From: Bradyrhizobium sp. PSBB068 | GTDB lineage: Bacteria > Pseudomonadota > Alphaproteobacteria > Rhizobiales > Xanthobacteraceae | NCBI GenBank assembly: GCA_016839165.1 | Contig: CP069300.1 | Span: 5,828,001-5,892,000, forward strand | Reading direction: 5' to 3' | Length of the DNA stretch: 64,000 nucleotides | Part shown: positions 37,556 through 45,844 of the stretch, one piece after another | Layout of the letters: every line of letters begins with the position of its first letter | Position numbering within the stretch: position 1 is the first letter of the stretch | Made by a program: the position numbers and the translations under genes | Notes under the pieces: generated by a model | Database searches by the model: none | What the model was told of the DNA's origin: nothing | The model's input: the letters and a program-made list of their open reading frames with translations, nothing else

Positions 37556-39152
37556 CGATCGTATCCGCGGTCTTATTGATCGGCGAAGTGTCCTGAAGGC
37601 GGGGGCCGGTGTGCTCGCGCTTCCGCTCGCCGGCTCGCCTGCGCTCGCGGCCGAAGCGCGGCGTGGCGGGACGCTGACTGTCGTCACACAGGGGGAACCG
37701 CGAACGCTCGTTCCCTTGCTCGACACCAACACACAGACCCGCAATATCAGCACCAAAATCACCGAGGGTCTGCTGGCTTACGATGCAGATTTCATACCAC
37801 GTCCACTTCTGGCGACGGCCTGGAAGTCGAGTGCAGACGGACTCGAATATAACTTCACCTTGCGTCCCGGCGTCAAATGGCACGATGGCGCCGACTTCAC
37901 GTCCGCCGACGTCCAGTTTTCGCTGCAAGCGCTGCAAAAGGCCGGGCCGCGTGGCCGGATCAGCTTCGCCAATCTCGATCGTGTCGAAACGCCCGATGCG
38001 CTGACCGCCGTGGTGAAGCTGTCGAAGCCGACACCCTACTTCCTGAAGGCGCTCGCGGCTGCGGAATCGCCGATCGTTCCGCGTCACGCCTATCAGCCCG
38101 ATAATCTCGACGGCAGCGCCAACAACAACGCGCCGATCGGAACCGGTCCATTCATCTTCGAGGAATGGAAACGTGGCAGCCACGTCAGCCTGCGCCGGAA
38201 CCCACAATATTGGCGGCCCGAGCGGCCCTTTCTGGATCGGGTGGTGGTCAAGTTCGTTGGTGATCCGGCCGCGGCCTCCACGGCGCTTGAGACGGGAGAA
38301 GCCGACACCAGCGGCAGCATTTCGCTCGGCGATGTGAAACGGCTGGCAGAGGGCGGGAAGCTTGTCGTCTCGTCTCAGCGAGACGCCTATCTCAACAACG
38401 CCGCCGTGCTGGAGTTCAGCCTCGACAACCAATACCTCGCCCAACGCGCCGTGCGGCACGCCATCGCGCGCACGATTGATCGCGATTTCATCCGGCAGTG
38501 GATTTATTACGGCTATGCCAGCCGGATCCGCTCGCCGATTCCCGAAGTGCTTTCATCCTACTTCGACCCGACGAGCTTCGACCATCCCTTCAATCTCGAC
38601 GAGGCCAATCGCCTTCTCGATGAGGCGGGATTGAAGCGCGGAAGCGGCGGCATCCGGTTTGCACTGAGGCTGACCTTCATTCCGGGGGCCGCATTCAAGG
38701 CGACTGCCGGCTACCTGCGGTCCGCCCTCGGCCGTGCCGGCATCCGCGTCGACATCCTCGACGGCGATCTCGGCACCTTCATCAAGCGGGTCTATTACGA
38801 CCGTGATTTCGACATCAACCTCAACGGGCTCGGCCTGCTGTTCGACCCGACGGTCGGCGTGCAGCGGATCTACTGGTCGGACGGAATCAAGCACCCGCTG
38901 CCCTATGTCAACGCGGCCCACTACAATAACCCGGCGGTTGATGAGCTGTTCCGGCAGGCAGCCACGGAGCGCGACGAAGCGCGGCGCGCGGATCAATTCC
39001 GGCAGATCCAGAAGATCGCCAGTGACGATCTGCCAGCCTTGCCACTGGTAGCGCTGGAGACAACCCTCGTCAGCAATGCGCGCGTGCGCAATCTTTACAA
39101 CAGCGTCGACCTGACCGCGGGGGATTTTTCCGACGCCTGGCTCGACCGGTGA
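37542..39152 (+). CDS. Extracellular solute-binding protein family 5, Tat-exported, paralog D
   Basis: 536 residues with the twin-arginine motif DRRSVLKAGAGVLALPLAG and ALAAEA cleavage site. The body has YNFTLRPGVKWHDGADFTSADVQF, GTGPFIFEEWKRGSHVSLRRNPQYW, FDPTVGVQRIYWSDG and HYNNPAVDELFRQAATERD, matching paralogs at 6159, 8020 and 17579. Its start lies inside the upstream ATPase gene. No Dpp-type permease is adjacent, so it may deliver ligand to one of the other Dpp systems in the locus. Confidence 0.9.
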   Translation: MVTTDDRIRGLIDRRSVLKAGAGVLALPLAGSPALAAEARRGGTLTVVTQGEPRTLVPLLDTNTQTRNISTKITEGLLAYDADFIPRPLLATAWKSSADGLEYNFTLRPGVKWHDGADFTSADVQFSLQALQKAGPRGRISFANLDRVETPDALTAVVKLSKPTPYFLKALAAAESPIVPRHAYQPDNLDGSANNNAPIGTGPFIFEEWKRGSHVSLRRNPQYWRPERPFLDRVVVKFVGDPAAASTALETGEADTSGSISLGDVKRLAEGGKLVVSSQRDAYLNNAAVLEFSLDNQYLAQRAVRHAIARTIDRDFIRQWIYYGYASRIRSPIPEVLSSYFDPTSFDHPFNLDEANRLLDEAGLKRGSGGIRFALRLTFIPGAAFKATAGYLRSALGRAGIRVDILDGDLGTFIKRVYYDRDFDINLNGLGLLFDPTVGVQRIYWSDGIKHPLPYVNAAHYNNPAVDELFRQAATERDEARRADQFRQIQKIASDDLPALPLVALETTLVSNARVRNLYNSVDLTAGDFSDAWLDR

Positions 39153-39183
39153 TCCCGACGCCTCGATCACCGCCTTCGCTTGG

Positions 39184-40065
39184 TCACCCGAGCTTGCGTG
39201 CGAAAAATGAACTGACGGCGTCGAGCACGGCCTCAGGCTGCTCTTCCGGTTGAAGATGGCCGCCCGGAATAGCCCGACCATCGACATCGACAGCCCAGCT
39301 CCTCCAGATCTGGAGCGGAGTATCCGTCTCACCAAAGCGGCCCTGCTCCCACAGCACCAGCACAGGACAATCGAGCATTCGCCCGGCGGCGCGATCGGCA
39401 AGATCATGCTCATGGTCGAGGCTCGCGCCGGAGCGATAGTCCTGCATCATCGCGTGTCGTACCTCGGGCCGGCGAAATGCTTCGCGATAGGCGGCGCGGG
39501 CCTCATCCGACAGGGCAACGAGATCCTTGGCCATTCTTCGCAACGTCCAGTCCAGGAAGAAATCCGGATCGCCGCTCAACAGCCGTTCGGGCAGGTCATA
39601 GGGCTGCGCGAACAGCAGCCAGTGATAGGCGCCGAGCGCAAAATCCCTGCCGGCGCGCGCCCAGACCTCGCTGGTCGGGATCACTGTCAGCGATACGAAA
39701 GCCTGCACCGCTCCGGGATGGTCCAGCGCCAACCGGTACCCGACCCGCGCGCCGCGGTCATGCCCGATGACGGCGAAGCGATCGAAACCGAACTGCTTCA
39801 TCACCGCGAGCTGATCGCGCGCCATCGTCCGCTTGGAGTAAGCCGATGCATCGACATGCTGCGGACCGCGGCTGTCGCCATATCCCCGCAGATCGGTGGC
39901 GACCACGGTGTAGTCGCGCGCCAGGACCGGGGCGATACGATGCCAGGCGACGTGGGTCTGCGGGTATCCATGGAGCAGAAGCAAGGGAGGACCGCTCCCG
40001 CCTACGAACGAGGCGATCGTCGCACCTTCGGTCTCGACATCGTGACGCTCGAATCCTTCAAACAT
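39184..40065 (-). CDS. Alpha/beta hydrolase resembling fluoroacetate (haloacetate) dehalogenase
   Basis: 293 residues with the haloacetate-dehalogenase pattern: oxyanion region LLLLHGYPQTHVAWHRIAP, DLRGYGDSRGP, the nucleophile elbow GHDRGARVGYRLALDHP carrying the Asp nucleophile with the substrate-binding arginines, the halide-pocket region AYHWLLFAQPYDLPE and the catalytic His in PGGHLQPEEQPEAV. The HDRGxR and AYHW motifs favour a dehalogenase over an epoxide hydrolase. It converges on the family 5 binding-protein gene with a 31-base gap. The reaction would be hydrolytic release of halide from a 2-haloacid. Confidence 0.78.
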   Translation of the reverse strand: MFEGFERHDVETEGATIASFVGGSGPPLLLLHGYPQTHVAWHRIAPVLARDYTVVATDLRGYGDSRGPQHVDASAYSKRTMARDQLAVMKQFGFDRFAVIGHDRGARVGYRLALDHPGAVQAFVSLTVIPTSEVWARAGRDFALGAYHWLLFAQPYDLPERLLSGDPDFFLDWTLRRMAKDLVALSDEARAAYREAFRRPEVRHAMMQDYRSGASLDHEHDLADRAAGRMLDCPVLVLWEQGRFGETDTPLQIWRSWAVDVDGRAIPGGHLQPEEQPEAVLDAVSSFFARKLG

Positions 40066-40166
40066 GGCAGCTGTCCTGCATCGTTCGACAGATGCCTTGT
40101 TAGTCGACCCCCACGCGATCCGCCAGAGATCCGACGGTGGGAACGGCCAGACGGGCGCGCAACCGT

Positions 40167-40415
40167 TCAGCGATCGATGCCCCCGTTCACGAACGCTGCA
40201 ATCTCCTGCAACGCCTCGATCGCCTCGGGAAACAAGCCGAGAAAAGCGTGCCAGACGTGGGGAAGCTCCGGCCAGATGCTCAGATTGACCCGAACGCCGG
40301 CGTCCACGAGCCGCGCTGCGAAATTCCGGCTGTCATAGGCGAGCGTCTCGATCGCACTCACCTGCAACAAGGTAGGTGGAAATCCGGCAAGCAGCGCGTG
40401 CGGTCCACGAGGCAT
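40167..40415 (-). pseudogene. C-terminal fragment of an HSL-type alpha/beta hydrolase
   Basis: The frame reads GFPPTLLQVSAIETLAYDSR, then NFAARLVDAGVRVNLSIWPE and LPHVWHAF, the C-terminal third of hormone-sensitive-lipase-type hydrolases (catalytic Asp in the lost or altered DE position and catalytic His in PHVW). It lacks the HGGG and GDSAG regions and is joined in frame to a piece of a different protein at about 40416-40425. Confidence 0.6.
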
Positions 40416-40424
40416 GTACATCCG

Positions 40425-40520
40425 ATCCGAGCCGGCCAGCGCGCCGGTGTGCGACACTGCCGCCTTGGCGCCGGCCTCGGAGCGGCCGATCTTGAAAGCC
40501 ACCACCGGCTTGTCCTCATC
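40425..40520 (-). pseudogene. Fragment of an NDP-forming acyl-CoA synthetase
   Basis: About 32 codons reading DEDKPVVAFKIGRSEAGAKA then AVSHTGALAGSD. This is the strongly conserved K-x-GRSEAG-x(2)-A-x-SHTGALAGSD stretch of ADP-forming acetate/acyl-CoA ligases. No other part of that ~700-residue protein is present. It is fused in frame to the hydrolase fragment downstream and abuts, in another frame, the SBP fragment upstream. Confidence 0.55.
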
Positions 40521-40684
40521 GGTTTCGTGCCGCAGAAATCCCTGATGTCACGAAACTGGGTTCGATCGCCTCTCTTGCCGGCCGCGAGGTCGACCGCCTT
40601 GAGTTTCTCGGATGCCGATGCGTGCGCGGCACCAAGCAGAAGACACATCGTCGTCGACGCAATCAACTTCATTCCAAATCCCAT
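40520..40684 (-). pseudogene. N-terminal fragment of an exported substrate-binding-like protein
   Basis: About 55 codons: a Sec signal (MKLIASTTMCLLLGAAHASA) followed by a mature start with KAVDLAAGKRGDR and FRDIRDFCGTKP, which resembles the N-terminus of rhizobial sugar-type ABC binding proteins. The reading stops resembling a protein at about 40520, where acyl-CoA-synthetase sequence takes over in another frame. Confidence 0.5.
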
Positions 40685-40777
40685 CGCTTCGCTTCCTTCA
40701 ATTGGCCATGACAAACCATGCGGCCTCGCTGAGGCCGGCACACCAGCTGCTCGCAGTGGATTTCTTCGGATACGCTA

Positions 40778-40965
40778 GGTGTCGTGCCGCTTCAGACCAG
40801 CGACGGTCGCCTGATGGAATGCTTTCCATACGAAGACGATTACACCGTCATCGGCACAACAGACGAGCCGTGGAACGGAAGACCGGAAGATGTCGCCATC
40901 TCCGATGCTGAGATCGAGTACATGATGAGAGAAGTGAATCACTTTTTCAAAAGCCCGGCGATGCG
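40778..40965 (+). pseudogene. Fragment of glycerol-3-phosphate dehydrogenase (GlpD)
   Basis: The plus-strand frame reads DGRLMECFPYEDDYTVIGTT, then EDVAISDAEIEYMMREVNHFF. This matches the internal GlpD segment around PYExDFTLIGTTD and the following helix. There is no FAD-binding N-terminus and no C-terminal domain; similarity ends near SPAMRH. It is an orphan fragment. Confidence 0.6.
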
Positions 40966-41066
40966 TCATCGCAGAGAGATATTACTTCTTCTCCCGTGGA
41001 GGCAAAAGCCATTGCTCAAACCGGCGTGCCTCCCGTGTATCAAGTGGACCAAGTATGCTGAAATTG

Positions 41067-42059
41067 CTACTGAGGCCCAACAGGATAGGGTCCCTCTTGG
41101 AACTCCCTGTCATGATAGCCTTTGCTGCCGACGGTACGGGCCAGAGGACTGCGAAAGTCTTCGCCGTTCTGCAGAAGTTTCAATGCTCGGTTGAAGTCCC
41201 ATCGCGGCGTCCACTTCAACCTCTCGGCCGCGAGGTCGCTCACGTAGACGCGATCGATCTCGTCGAACATCGACCAACCCCTTGCGGCGTAGACCCGTTC
41301 AGCTTCGGGGAACAGTCTGCGAACCACGGCACCAGGGTTGCGCCGTAACTCGTCAAGATCGCCCTTGCTAAAGGGTGTCGGCGCGGAGACGATGAACCGG
41401 CCAAAACTATGTTGCGGCGCCAGTTCTAAAGCCCGCAGATGAGCCTGCACGACGTCGTCTAGATCGACGCGGCGATAGAGCAATTCGTTCAATTGCGCAT
41501 TGTCGCGGCTAAAGTGGTTGCGGACAGAAGGAGAATCATCGTCCTCGGGAAAGAATCGCGACGTTCTTAGAATGATCGTTGGCAACTTCCGCCTAGACGC
41601 GAACACCTCGCAGAGGTGCTCGGCACTAAGTTTCGTCGCGCCATAAATATTCTTTGGTATGGGAACAACCTCTTCAGTTATCCAGGATGCAGGCATGCCT
41701 GGGGACGGTGTCAACGCTGATCCGAAGGCGCTTGTGGTGCTTGTGAATACGAAACTCTCGACGCCCGTCTCGCTCGCACCTTCGAGCAAATTGAGCGTTC
41801 CGGTCACATTGGTGTCCACGAAATCCTGATAAGAATGCGTCACGATATGCGGCTTGTGCAATGCCGCAGCATGGATGACCCACCGAACTCCTCTGCGGAA
41901 GAGAGCGTGCAAGAAATCCCTGTCGGTTAACGATCCCACATCGTCGGTATAAGGTGACGGCTTCATATCGACGCCAATGGCGGGCCGACCTGATTCCCGC
42001 AAAATGCGCATTAAAGCTTCACCAAGATGCCCCGCGCTTCCCGTTACTAGAACCGCCAT
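41067..42059 (-). CDS. NAD(P)-dependent epimerase/dehydratase (extended SDR)
   Basis: 330 residues: N-terminal nucleotide-binding VLVTGSAGHLGEALMRIL, IHAAALHKPHIVTHSYQDFVDTNVTGTLNLLEGA, active-site Ser region FVFTSTTSAFG and the catalytic YGATK near residue 150. The extended SDR family includes UDP-sugar 4-epimerases, dehydratases and reductases; nucleotide-sugar specificity is not evident. Codon use and GC look lower than in the neighbouring sulfur genes. It lies between a gene-fragment cluster and an XRE-type regulator, so it may be acquired. Confidence 0.85.
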   Translation of the reverse strand: MAVLVTGSAGHLGEALMRILRESGRPAIGVDMKPSPYTDDVGSLTDRDFLHALFRRGVRWVIHAAALHKPHIVTHSYQDFVDTNVTGTLNLLEGASETGVESFVFTSTTSAFGSALTPSPGMPASWITEEVVPIPKNIYGATKLSAEHLCEVFASRRKLPTIILRTSRFFPEDDDSPSVRNHFSRDNAQLNELLYRRVDLDDVVQAHLRALELAPQHSFGRFIVSAPTPFSKGDLDELRRNPGAVVRRLFPEAERVYAARGWSMFDEIDRVYVSDLAAERLKWTPRWDFNRALKLLQNGEDFRSPLARTVGSKGYHDREFQEGPYPVGPQ

Positions 42060-42173
42060 CGCTTACATCGCCCGCTTTAAAGGTCCGCAGCTTCCGGTAG
42101 AAGCCACGGCTCGGCAGTCATACACACCTCAACATCCATTGTATCGTTGTCGCGAGTGAACATAGCGCATAAA

Positions 42174-42728
42174 TTATGCGCGGACGTGCTCGTGCTGAAT
42201 TGTCGAAACCAGGCGGACCGCACTGCCGTCGGCAAGCCAAAGCCGTTCCCAGAGCACCGTGCTGGGCGGAATCGGCACGTCCAGCCTAAAGTTCGAGCCG
42301 GTCTCGATAGACACCGCGCTAGACGGAGCGTCATACCACCCTTTCTCGCGCAGTCCTTCGTCAGCTGAAAGAATCTCCGTAGACGCATATCGGAGCAGAG
42401 ATCGACCTATGACATCCCCAGGAGAGAGACGCCACTCGCCGTACCGCGATGGCGAGGCGGCTAAGAGCCTGTGTGTCCAGTCACAAATGAGATGGATGCT
42501 CAACGACGACCCCTCGACGAGCCGCCGAATTGCGCGGTCCGCGCCAGGGGACCGCGCTCCTAGTACACTTAAGGCAACTTCATATTGCCTTTCAGACATC
42601 CGGATCGCGCCGCTCTCCCATCGAGATACTGTAGTCTGCGTAACATTCATCAGTGTGGCGAGATGATCTTGCTTTATTCTGAGCAAGCTGCGCAAGCGCC
42701 GTACGTGAGCCCCACGCCAAGTGTCCAT
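42174..42728 (-). CDS. XRE-type HTH transcriptional regulator with a C-terminal sensor-like domain
   Basis: 184 residues from the ATG at 42728, which follows GAGGAG. The N-terminus is a helix-turn-helix: VRRLRSLLRIKQDHLATLMNVTQTTVSRWESG. The C-terminal part (WTHRLLAASPSRYGEWRLSPGDVIGRSLLRYAS) reads like a PAS/MmyB-type pocket. It is encoded just upstream of, and in the same direction as, the epimerase gene, and may control it. GC appears below that of the surrounding genes. Confidence 0.75.
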   Translation of the reverse strand: MDTWRGAHVRRLRSLLRIKQDHLATLMNVTQTTVSRWESGAIRMSERQYEVALSVLGARSPGADRAIRRLVEGSSLSIHLICDWTHRLLAASPSRYGEWRLSPGDVIGRSLLRYASTEILSADEGLREKGWYDAPSSAVSIETGSNFRLDVPIPPSTVLWERLWLADGSAVRLVSTIQHEHVRA

Positions 42729-43218
42729 AGCCGCCTGACTCCTCGTGTTCCGTGAACTCCGCGAGTTCGCCAATGTACAACAGGCTTCTGAGCAACTCGC
42801 CTGCTACGTCGACCAGCCAGTCGTCAGAACTGCTATCGAACGAGAGCCGATCATTTAGAGTGGAATCAACTCATCAAGCAGCCACGTCAATGAGCCAAAG
42901 CAGCGAGTTCATCTAGCACCAACTGCTTTCGGTAACCAGCCTTGCTCCTAGGAACAACGCGCCATGGGCCGAAACCTGCCAGTGCCGCGCTCCCCGCATG
43001 TACCATCTCAAGACTACCCGCTCCGCCCCCATAATCGTCGCGATGTTTGTCTTGGACCATTCAAACGTGCAGCGACGCCGGCCAGGGCAAACTTCTGGAC
43101 ACGCTCGGACAGCACAGCCCGCGAAGTTCGGGGATGGCGCGAAGGATTTCGCTAAGCAGCCGGCCGCCTGGACGACAACCAGCGCACGATGAGCAAGCTC
43201 CATCGTGCGCTCCAAATT
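42729..43218. other. 490-base intergenic stretch without a recognisable gene
   Basis: Frames of 60-120 codons exist on both strands but none has a good ribosome site or recognisable motif. A minus-strand frame (42913-43215) with strings such as ERVVLRWYMRGARHWQVSAH could be a decayed gene, but I cannot name it. The stretch lies at the end of the sigma54-type operon. Confidence 0.4.
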
Positions 43219-43986
43219 TCATGTGCCTTTGCGATCGAGAAAAATCGACCGCCTGCGGCGATCGCCCTCTTGAAGTCCGGGGCTTTGAGGCGCCTTGGCG
43301 AGGATTTCTCCGTCGATGGAGTCCAGCCAATTTTCGACCGCTCGGATGTGGCGCTCGACGATCTCGTCCGGACCGTCTTGCATGCAAGCCCCGAGCATGG
43401 CGTCGATGTCCATGAAGGCGGAACCGATCGAGCCCGACGGAAGTTCATCGATCTCCTCGCGCCGCTCCTGCCGCCGATCGAGTTCGCCCGGGGCCGCCTT
43501 CTCCAGGATGGCGAGCATCTTGTCGTAAAGCACGCCGTAGCGGTCCGAGTTTCGGAAGTACGGTTCGGCGCCCTGCTGGTCGAGGTAGTCCTGGACCGTG
43601 CCTGCGTTGCCGTACACGCCCTCCGTCTGCGGGTGCGGAGCAAGTCCTCCGAATGACTCTTCGCCCTCGGCCGACACCCAGCGGGCTAATGGGTAGATGC
43701 GGCACGCGAGTGGACGGTCCGGATGCACGGAGCAACCTCGATCGTTCAGGAAGACGCAATTGCCGTCTTCCGCTGAGCGCAAGACGGTGCCGCCGGCTTC
43801 CGTCTTGCTTTCGATGAACTCGGTCGTCGAGAGCCCCAAGCGCCGCGCCAGCCGCAGGACCTCATATGGATTGACGCGGATCGCCTTGTTCCTGCAGCAG
43901 CGCTTGCAGGCGTGACAGGTGTAGGAAAAGGGAGACGCGCGGGTCATATCGAAATCGACACGCCCGACGAGGTCGCCGTAAGCCAT
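43219..43986 (-). CDS. YkgJ-family cysteine-cluster protein
   Basis: 255 residues. Cysteines are arranged as YTCHACKRCCRNKAIRVNPYE near residue 25, then CVFLNDRGCSVHPDRPLACRIYPLARW near 75-100, the CxxCxxCC...C...C...C pattern of the YkgJ (zinc/iron-chelating) family often annotated as an Fe-S-cluster-containing protein. The C-terminal half is helical and acidic. It is the last gene of the seven-gene operon and starts 15 bases after the KGEG-repeat gene. Function in the family is unsettled; metal or cluster binding is likely. Confidence 0.82.
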   Translation of the reverse strand: MAYGDLVGRVDFDMTRASPFSYTCHACKRCCRNKAIRVNPYEVLRLARRLGLSTTEFIESKTEAGGTVLRSAEDGNCVFLNDRGCSVHPDRPLACRIYPLARWVSAEGEESFGGLAPHPQTEGVYGNAGTVQDYLDQQGAEPYFRNSDRYGVLYDKMLAILEKAAPGELDRRQERREEIDELPSGSIGSAFMDIDAMLGACMQDGPDEIVERHIRAVENWLDSIDGEILAKAPQSPGLQEGDRRRRSIFLDRKGT

Positions 43987-44001
43987 GTCGCGCTCCTCGA
44001 A

Positions 44002-44499
44002 CTACTTTGGTGCCCTGATCCGATCGACGATGTCGCGCGTGATGTCGGCGCAGGTCCGCATGGGTTCGTCGGCGGCGCACCGCACGTCGATGGCTGTCGC
44101 GCCGTCACTTGCGACATCGACCTTGATGCGGCCGGCCTTGCCATCCCAGCGTCCTTCCTTGCCGCCGAACTTGCCTTCGCCCTTTCCTTCACCCTTGCCT
44201 TCGATCTTTCCTTCGCCTTTTCCTTCACCCTTCCCCTCGCCTTTTCCCTCACCTTTGCCTTCTCCTTTGCCTTCGCCCTTGGCCTCGGCCTTGCCCTCGC
44301 CTTTACCTTCTCCCTTTGCGTCCGCCTTGCCTTCGATCTTCGAGTCCGCCTTGCCTTCCCCCTTGGCATCGGCCTTGCCTTGCGCGAACGCGGTCGAGCG
44401 CATGCCGAGCGCGACGCCTAGCGCCGCGACGCCGGTAGCCAGAGCGAGGGTGCGCCGAGACAGGTCGGTCCGGCGGTCGCGATCTGCTTCATTGGTCAT
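44002..44499 (-). CDS. Exported KGEG-repeat protein of unknown function
   Basis: 165 residues from the ATG at 44499, preceded by GGAGGAAG. A twin-arginine leader (LSRRTLALATGVAALGVALG, cleavage near AFAQ) is followed at about residues 41-114 by a tandem low-complexity run of KGEG, KADA, KAEA and KIEG units, then a compact C-terminal domain (GRIKVDVASDGATAIDVRC...MRTCADITRDIVDRI) with two cysteines that could form a disulfide. I do not recognise the family. The charged repeat should be soluble, extended and polyampholytic, possibly binding metal or cell-wall polymers. Confidence 0.75.
   Translation of the reverse strand: MTNEADRDRRTDLSRRTLALATGVAALGVALGMRSTAFAQGKADAKGEGKADSKIEGKADAKGEGKGEGKAEAKGEGKGEGKGEGKGEGKGEGKGEGKIEGKGEGKGEGKFGGKEGRWDGKAGRIKVDVASDGATAIDVRCAADEPMRTCADITRDIVDRIRAPK
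44158..44379. repeat. In-gene tandem repeat coding for KGEG-like tetrapeptides
   Basis: A run of degenerate 12-base units (minus-strand sense close to AAGGGCGAAGGC) spans about 220 bases inside the exported-protein gene. Such arrays change length readily by slippage, so copy number probably varies between strains. The plus-strand reading gives a Phe/Ser-rich frame that only mimics a membrane protein. Confidence 0.85.
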
Positions 44500-44584
44500 G
44501 TCTTCCTCCATTCACGCCGATCGGCCGATCGGCTCCGGTTGCTGGTTCTCGCTCGGACGAACGAGAACGGGTTTTGCCGGCGCG

Positions 44585-45844
44585 TCATCGAGGCGCCACC
44601 AGCGAAAGCGAGAGAAGCGAAAGAAGAAGGCTCGGCGGCATCACCAGGAGGCCGAGCTTCAGGAAGCGAGTGGCGCCGACGTCCTCACCCTCGCGACGAA
44701 TGGCGATCAGCCAGAGGATCGTCGCGAGCGAACCTGTCACCGAGAGGTTCGGACCGAGGTCCACGCCGATCAGGATCGCGCCCGTTATTTCATGCGACGC
44801 TTGGGCGGCGTGAGACGTGGTCGCCGCAATGAGACCCATGGGAAGGTTGTTGATGAGGTTCGAAGCAAACGCGGTGACGATGCCGGCTCCCCATGCCGTG
44901 GCTTTCGGCGCATCGGCGGCGGCCCGCTTCAAGACGTCGGCAAGAGCCGGAAGCACGCCGGTATGGTTCAGCCCTTCGACGAGAATGAAGAGGCCGGCGA
45001 CCAGCGGCAGCACCGACCAGGCGACGTCCCGAAGGACCGGCAGCGGAGACTTCCGCCCGAGCACCAGAACGATCGCCGTGACGATCGCGCCGCAAACGAA
45101 TGTCGGAAGACCGATATCGCGACCGAGCGCTGATGCAGCCAGCAGCGCGACTGCCGTCGCGCCGATGCCGAAGGCAACGATCGCGGCGCCACGCGTCAAC
45201 GCGATGCCCTTCTCTTCGCTCTCCACGTCACCTTGAAGGCTTTCGCGCTGGCTGAAGCGGAGCAGGACGAACGTCGCCACGATCGCGATCACCGACGGCA
45301 GCGCGAAGTAGCGCAGCCATTCGAGCAACGTCGGCATCCGCTCGCCGAAAACGACGAGATTGGCCGGGTTCGAGATCGGCAGAACGAAGCTCGCCGCGTT
45401 GGCAATGAAAGCGCAGACGAACAGGTAAGGCAGCGGTTCCACCTTGGCCGCGCGGGTCGCCGCGTAGACCGCCGGCGTCAGAACCACGGCAGTGGCGTCG
45501 TTCGACAGGAAGATCGTAACCACCGTGCCGACCGCATATACGATCGCGAACAACCGTGAAGCCGACCGGCGGGATTGCCGCACGGCCTGCACCGCGAGCC
45601 AGTCGAACAAGCCTTCCTTGCGCGCGACCTCGGCGAGCAGCATCATTCCGATCAGGAAGAAGTAGACGTCGACGCCTTTGCCGGCGGCCGTCAAAGCCTC
45701 GCGCCACGGCAGCAGGTCGAAGGCGACGAGCAGCACCGCACCGATTGCGGCCCAGATGAACTCCGGCAGATTCCACGGCCGCGCGACCACGCCGAGGGTG
45801 GCGAGGCCTGCAATGCCCCATGTCGCGGTGGCCGCGCTGAACAT
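44585..45844 (-). CDS. ArsB/SLC13-type anion transporter
   Basis: 419 residues, about 11 hydrophobic segments. Characteristic stretches are FLSNDATAVVLTPAVYAA near 112-130, SFVLPISNPANLVVFG near 152, and the pseudo-repeat SNLINNLPMGLIAATT near 335 with GVDLGPNLSVTGSLATILWL near 365. These match ArsB-type arsenite efflux proteins and relatives in the ion-transporter superfamily. No arsR or arsC is nearby, so arsenite is not assured; another oxyanion or dicarboxylate is possible. Its ATG overlaps the MFS stop by 1 base. Confidence 0.85.
   Translation of the reverse strand: MFSAATATWGIAGLATLGVVARPWNLPEFIWAAIGAVLLVAFDLLPWREALTAAGKGVDVYFFLIGMMLLAEVARKEGLFDWLAVQAVRQSRRSASRLFAIVYAVGTVVTIFLSNDATAVVLTPAVYAATRAAKVEPLPYLFVCAFIANAASFVLPISNPANLVVFGERMPTLLEWLRYFALPSVIAIVATFVLLRFSQRESLQGDVESEEKGIALTRGAAIVAFGIGATAVALLAASALGRDIGLPTFVCGAIVTAIVLVLGRKSPLPVLRDVAWSVLPLVAGLFILVEGLNHTGVLPALADVLKRAAADAPKATAWGAGIVTAFASNLINNLPMGLIAATTSHAAQASHEITGAILIGVDLGPNLSVTGSLATILWLIAIRREGEDVGATRFLKLGLLVMPPSLLLSLLSLSLVAPR

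Noticed and set aside
43912..44421. Plus-strand frame rich in Phe, Ser, Leu and Ala that looks like a membrane protein
   Set aside because: It is the antisense reading of the KGEG repeat (GCCTTCGCCTTT-type units); the minus strand has the ribosome site, Tat leader and operon position.
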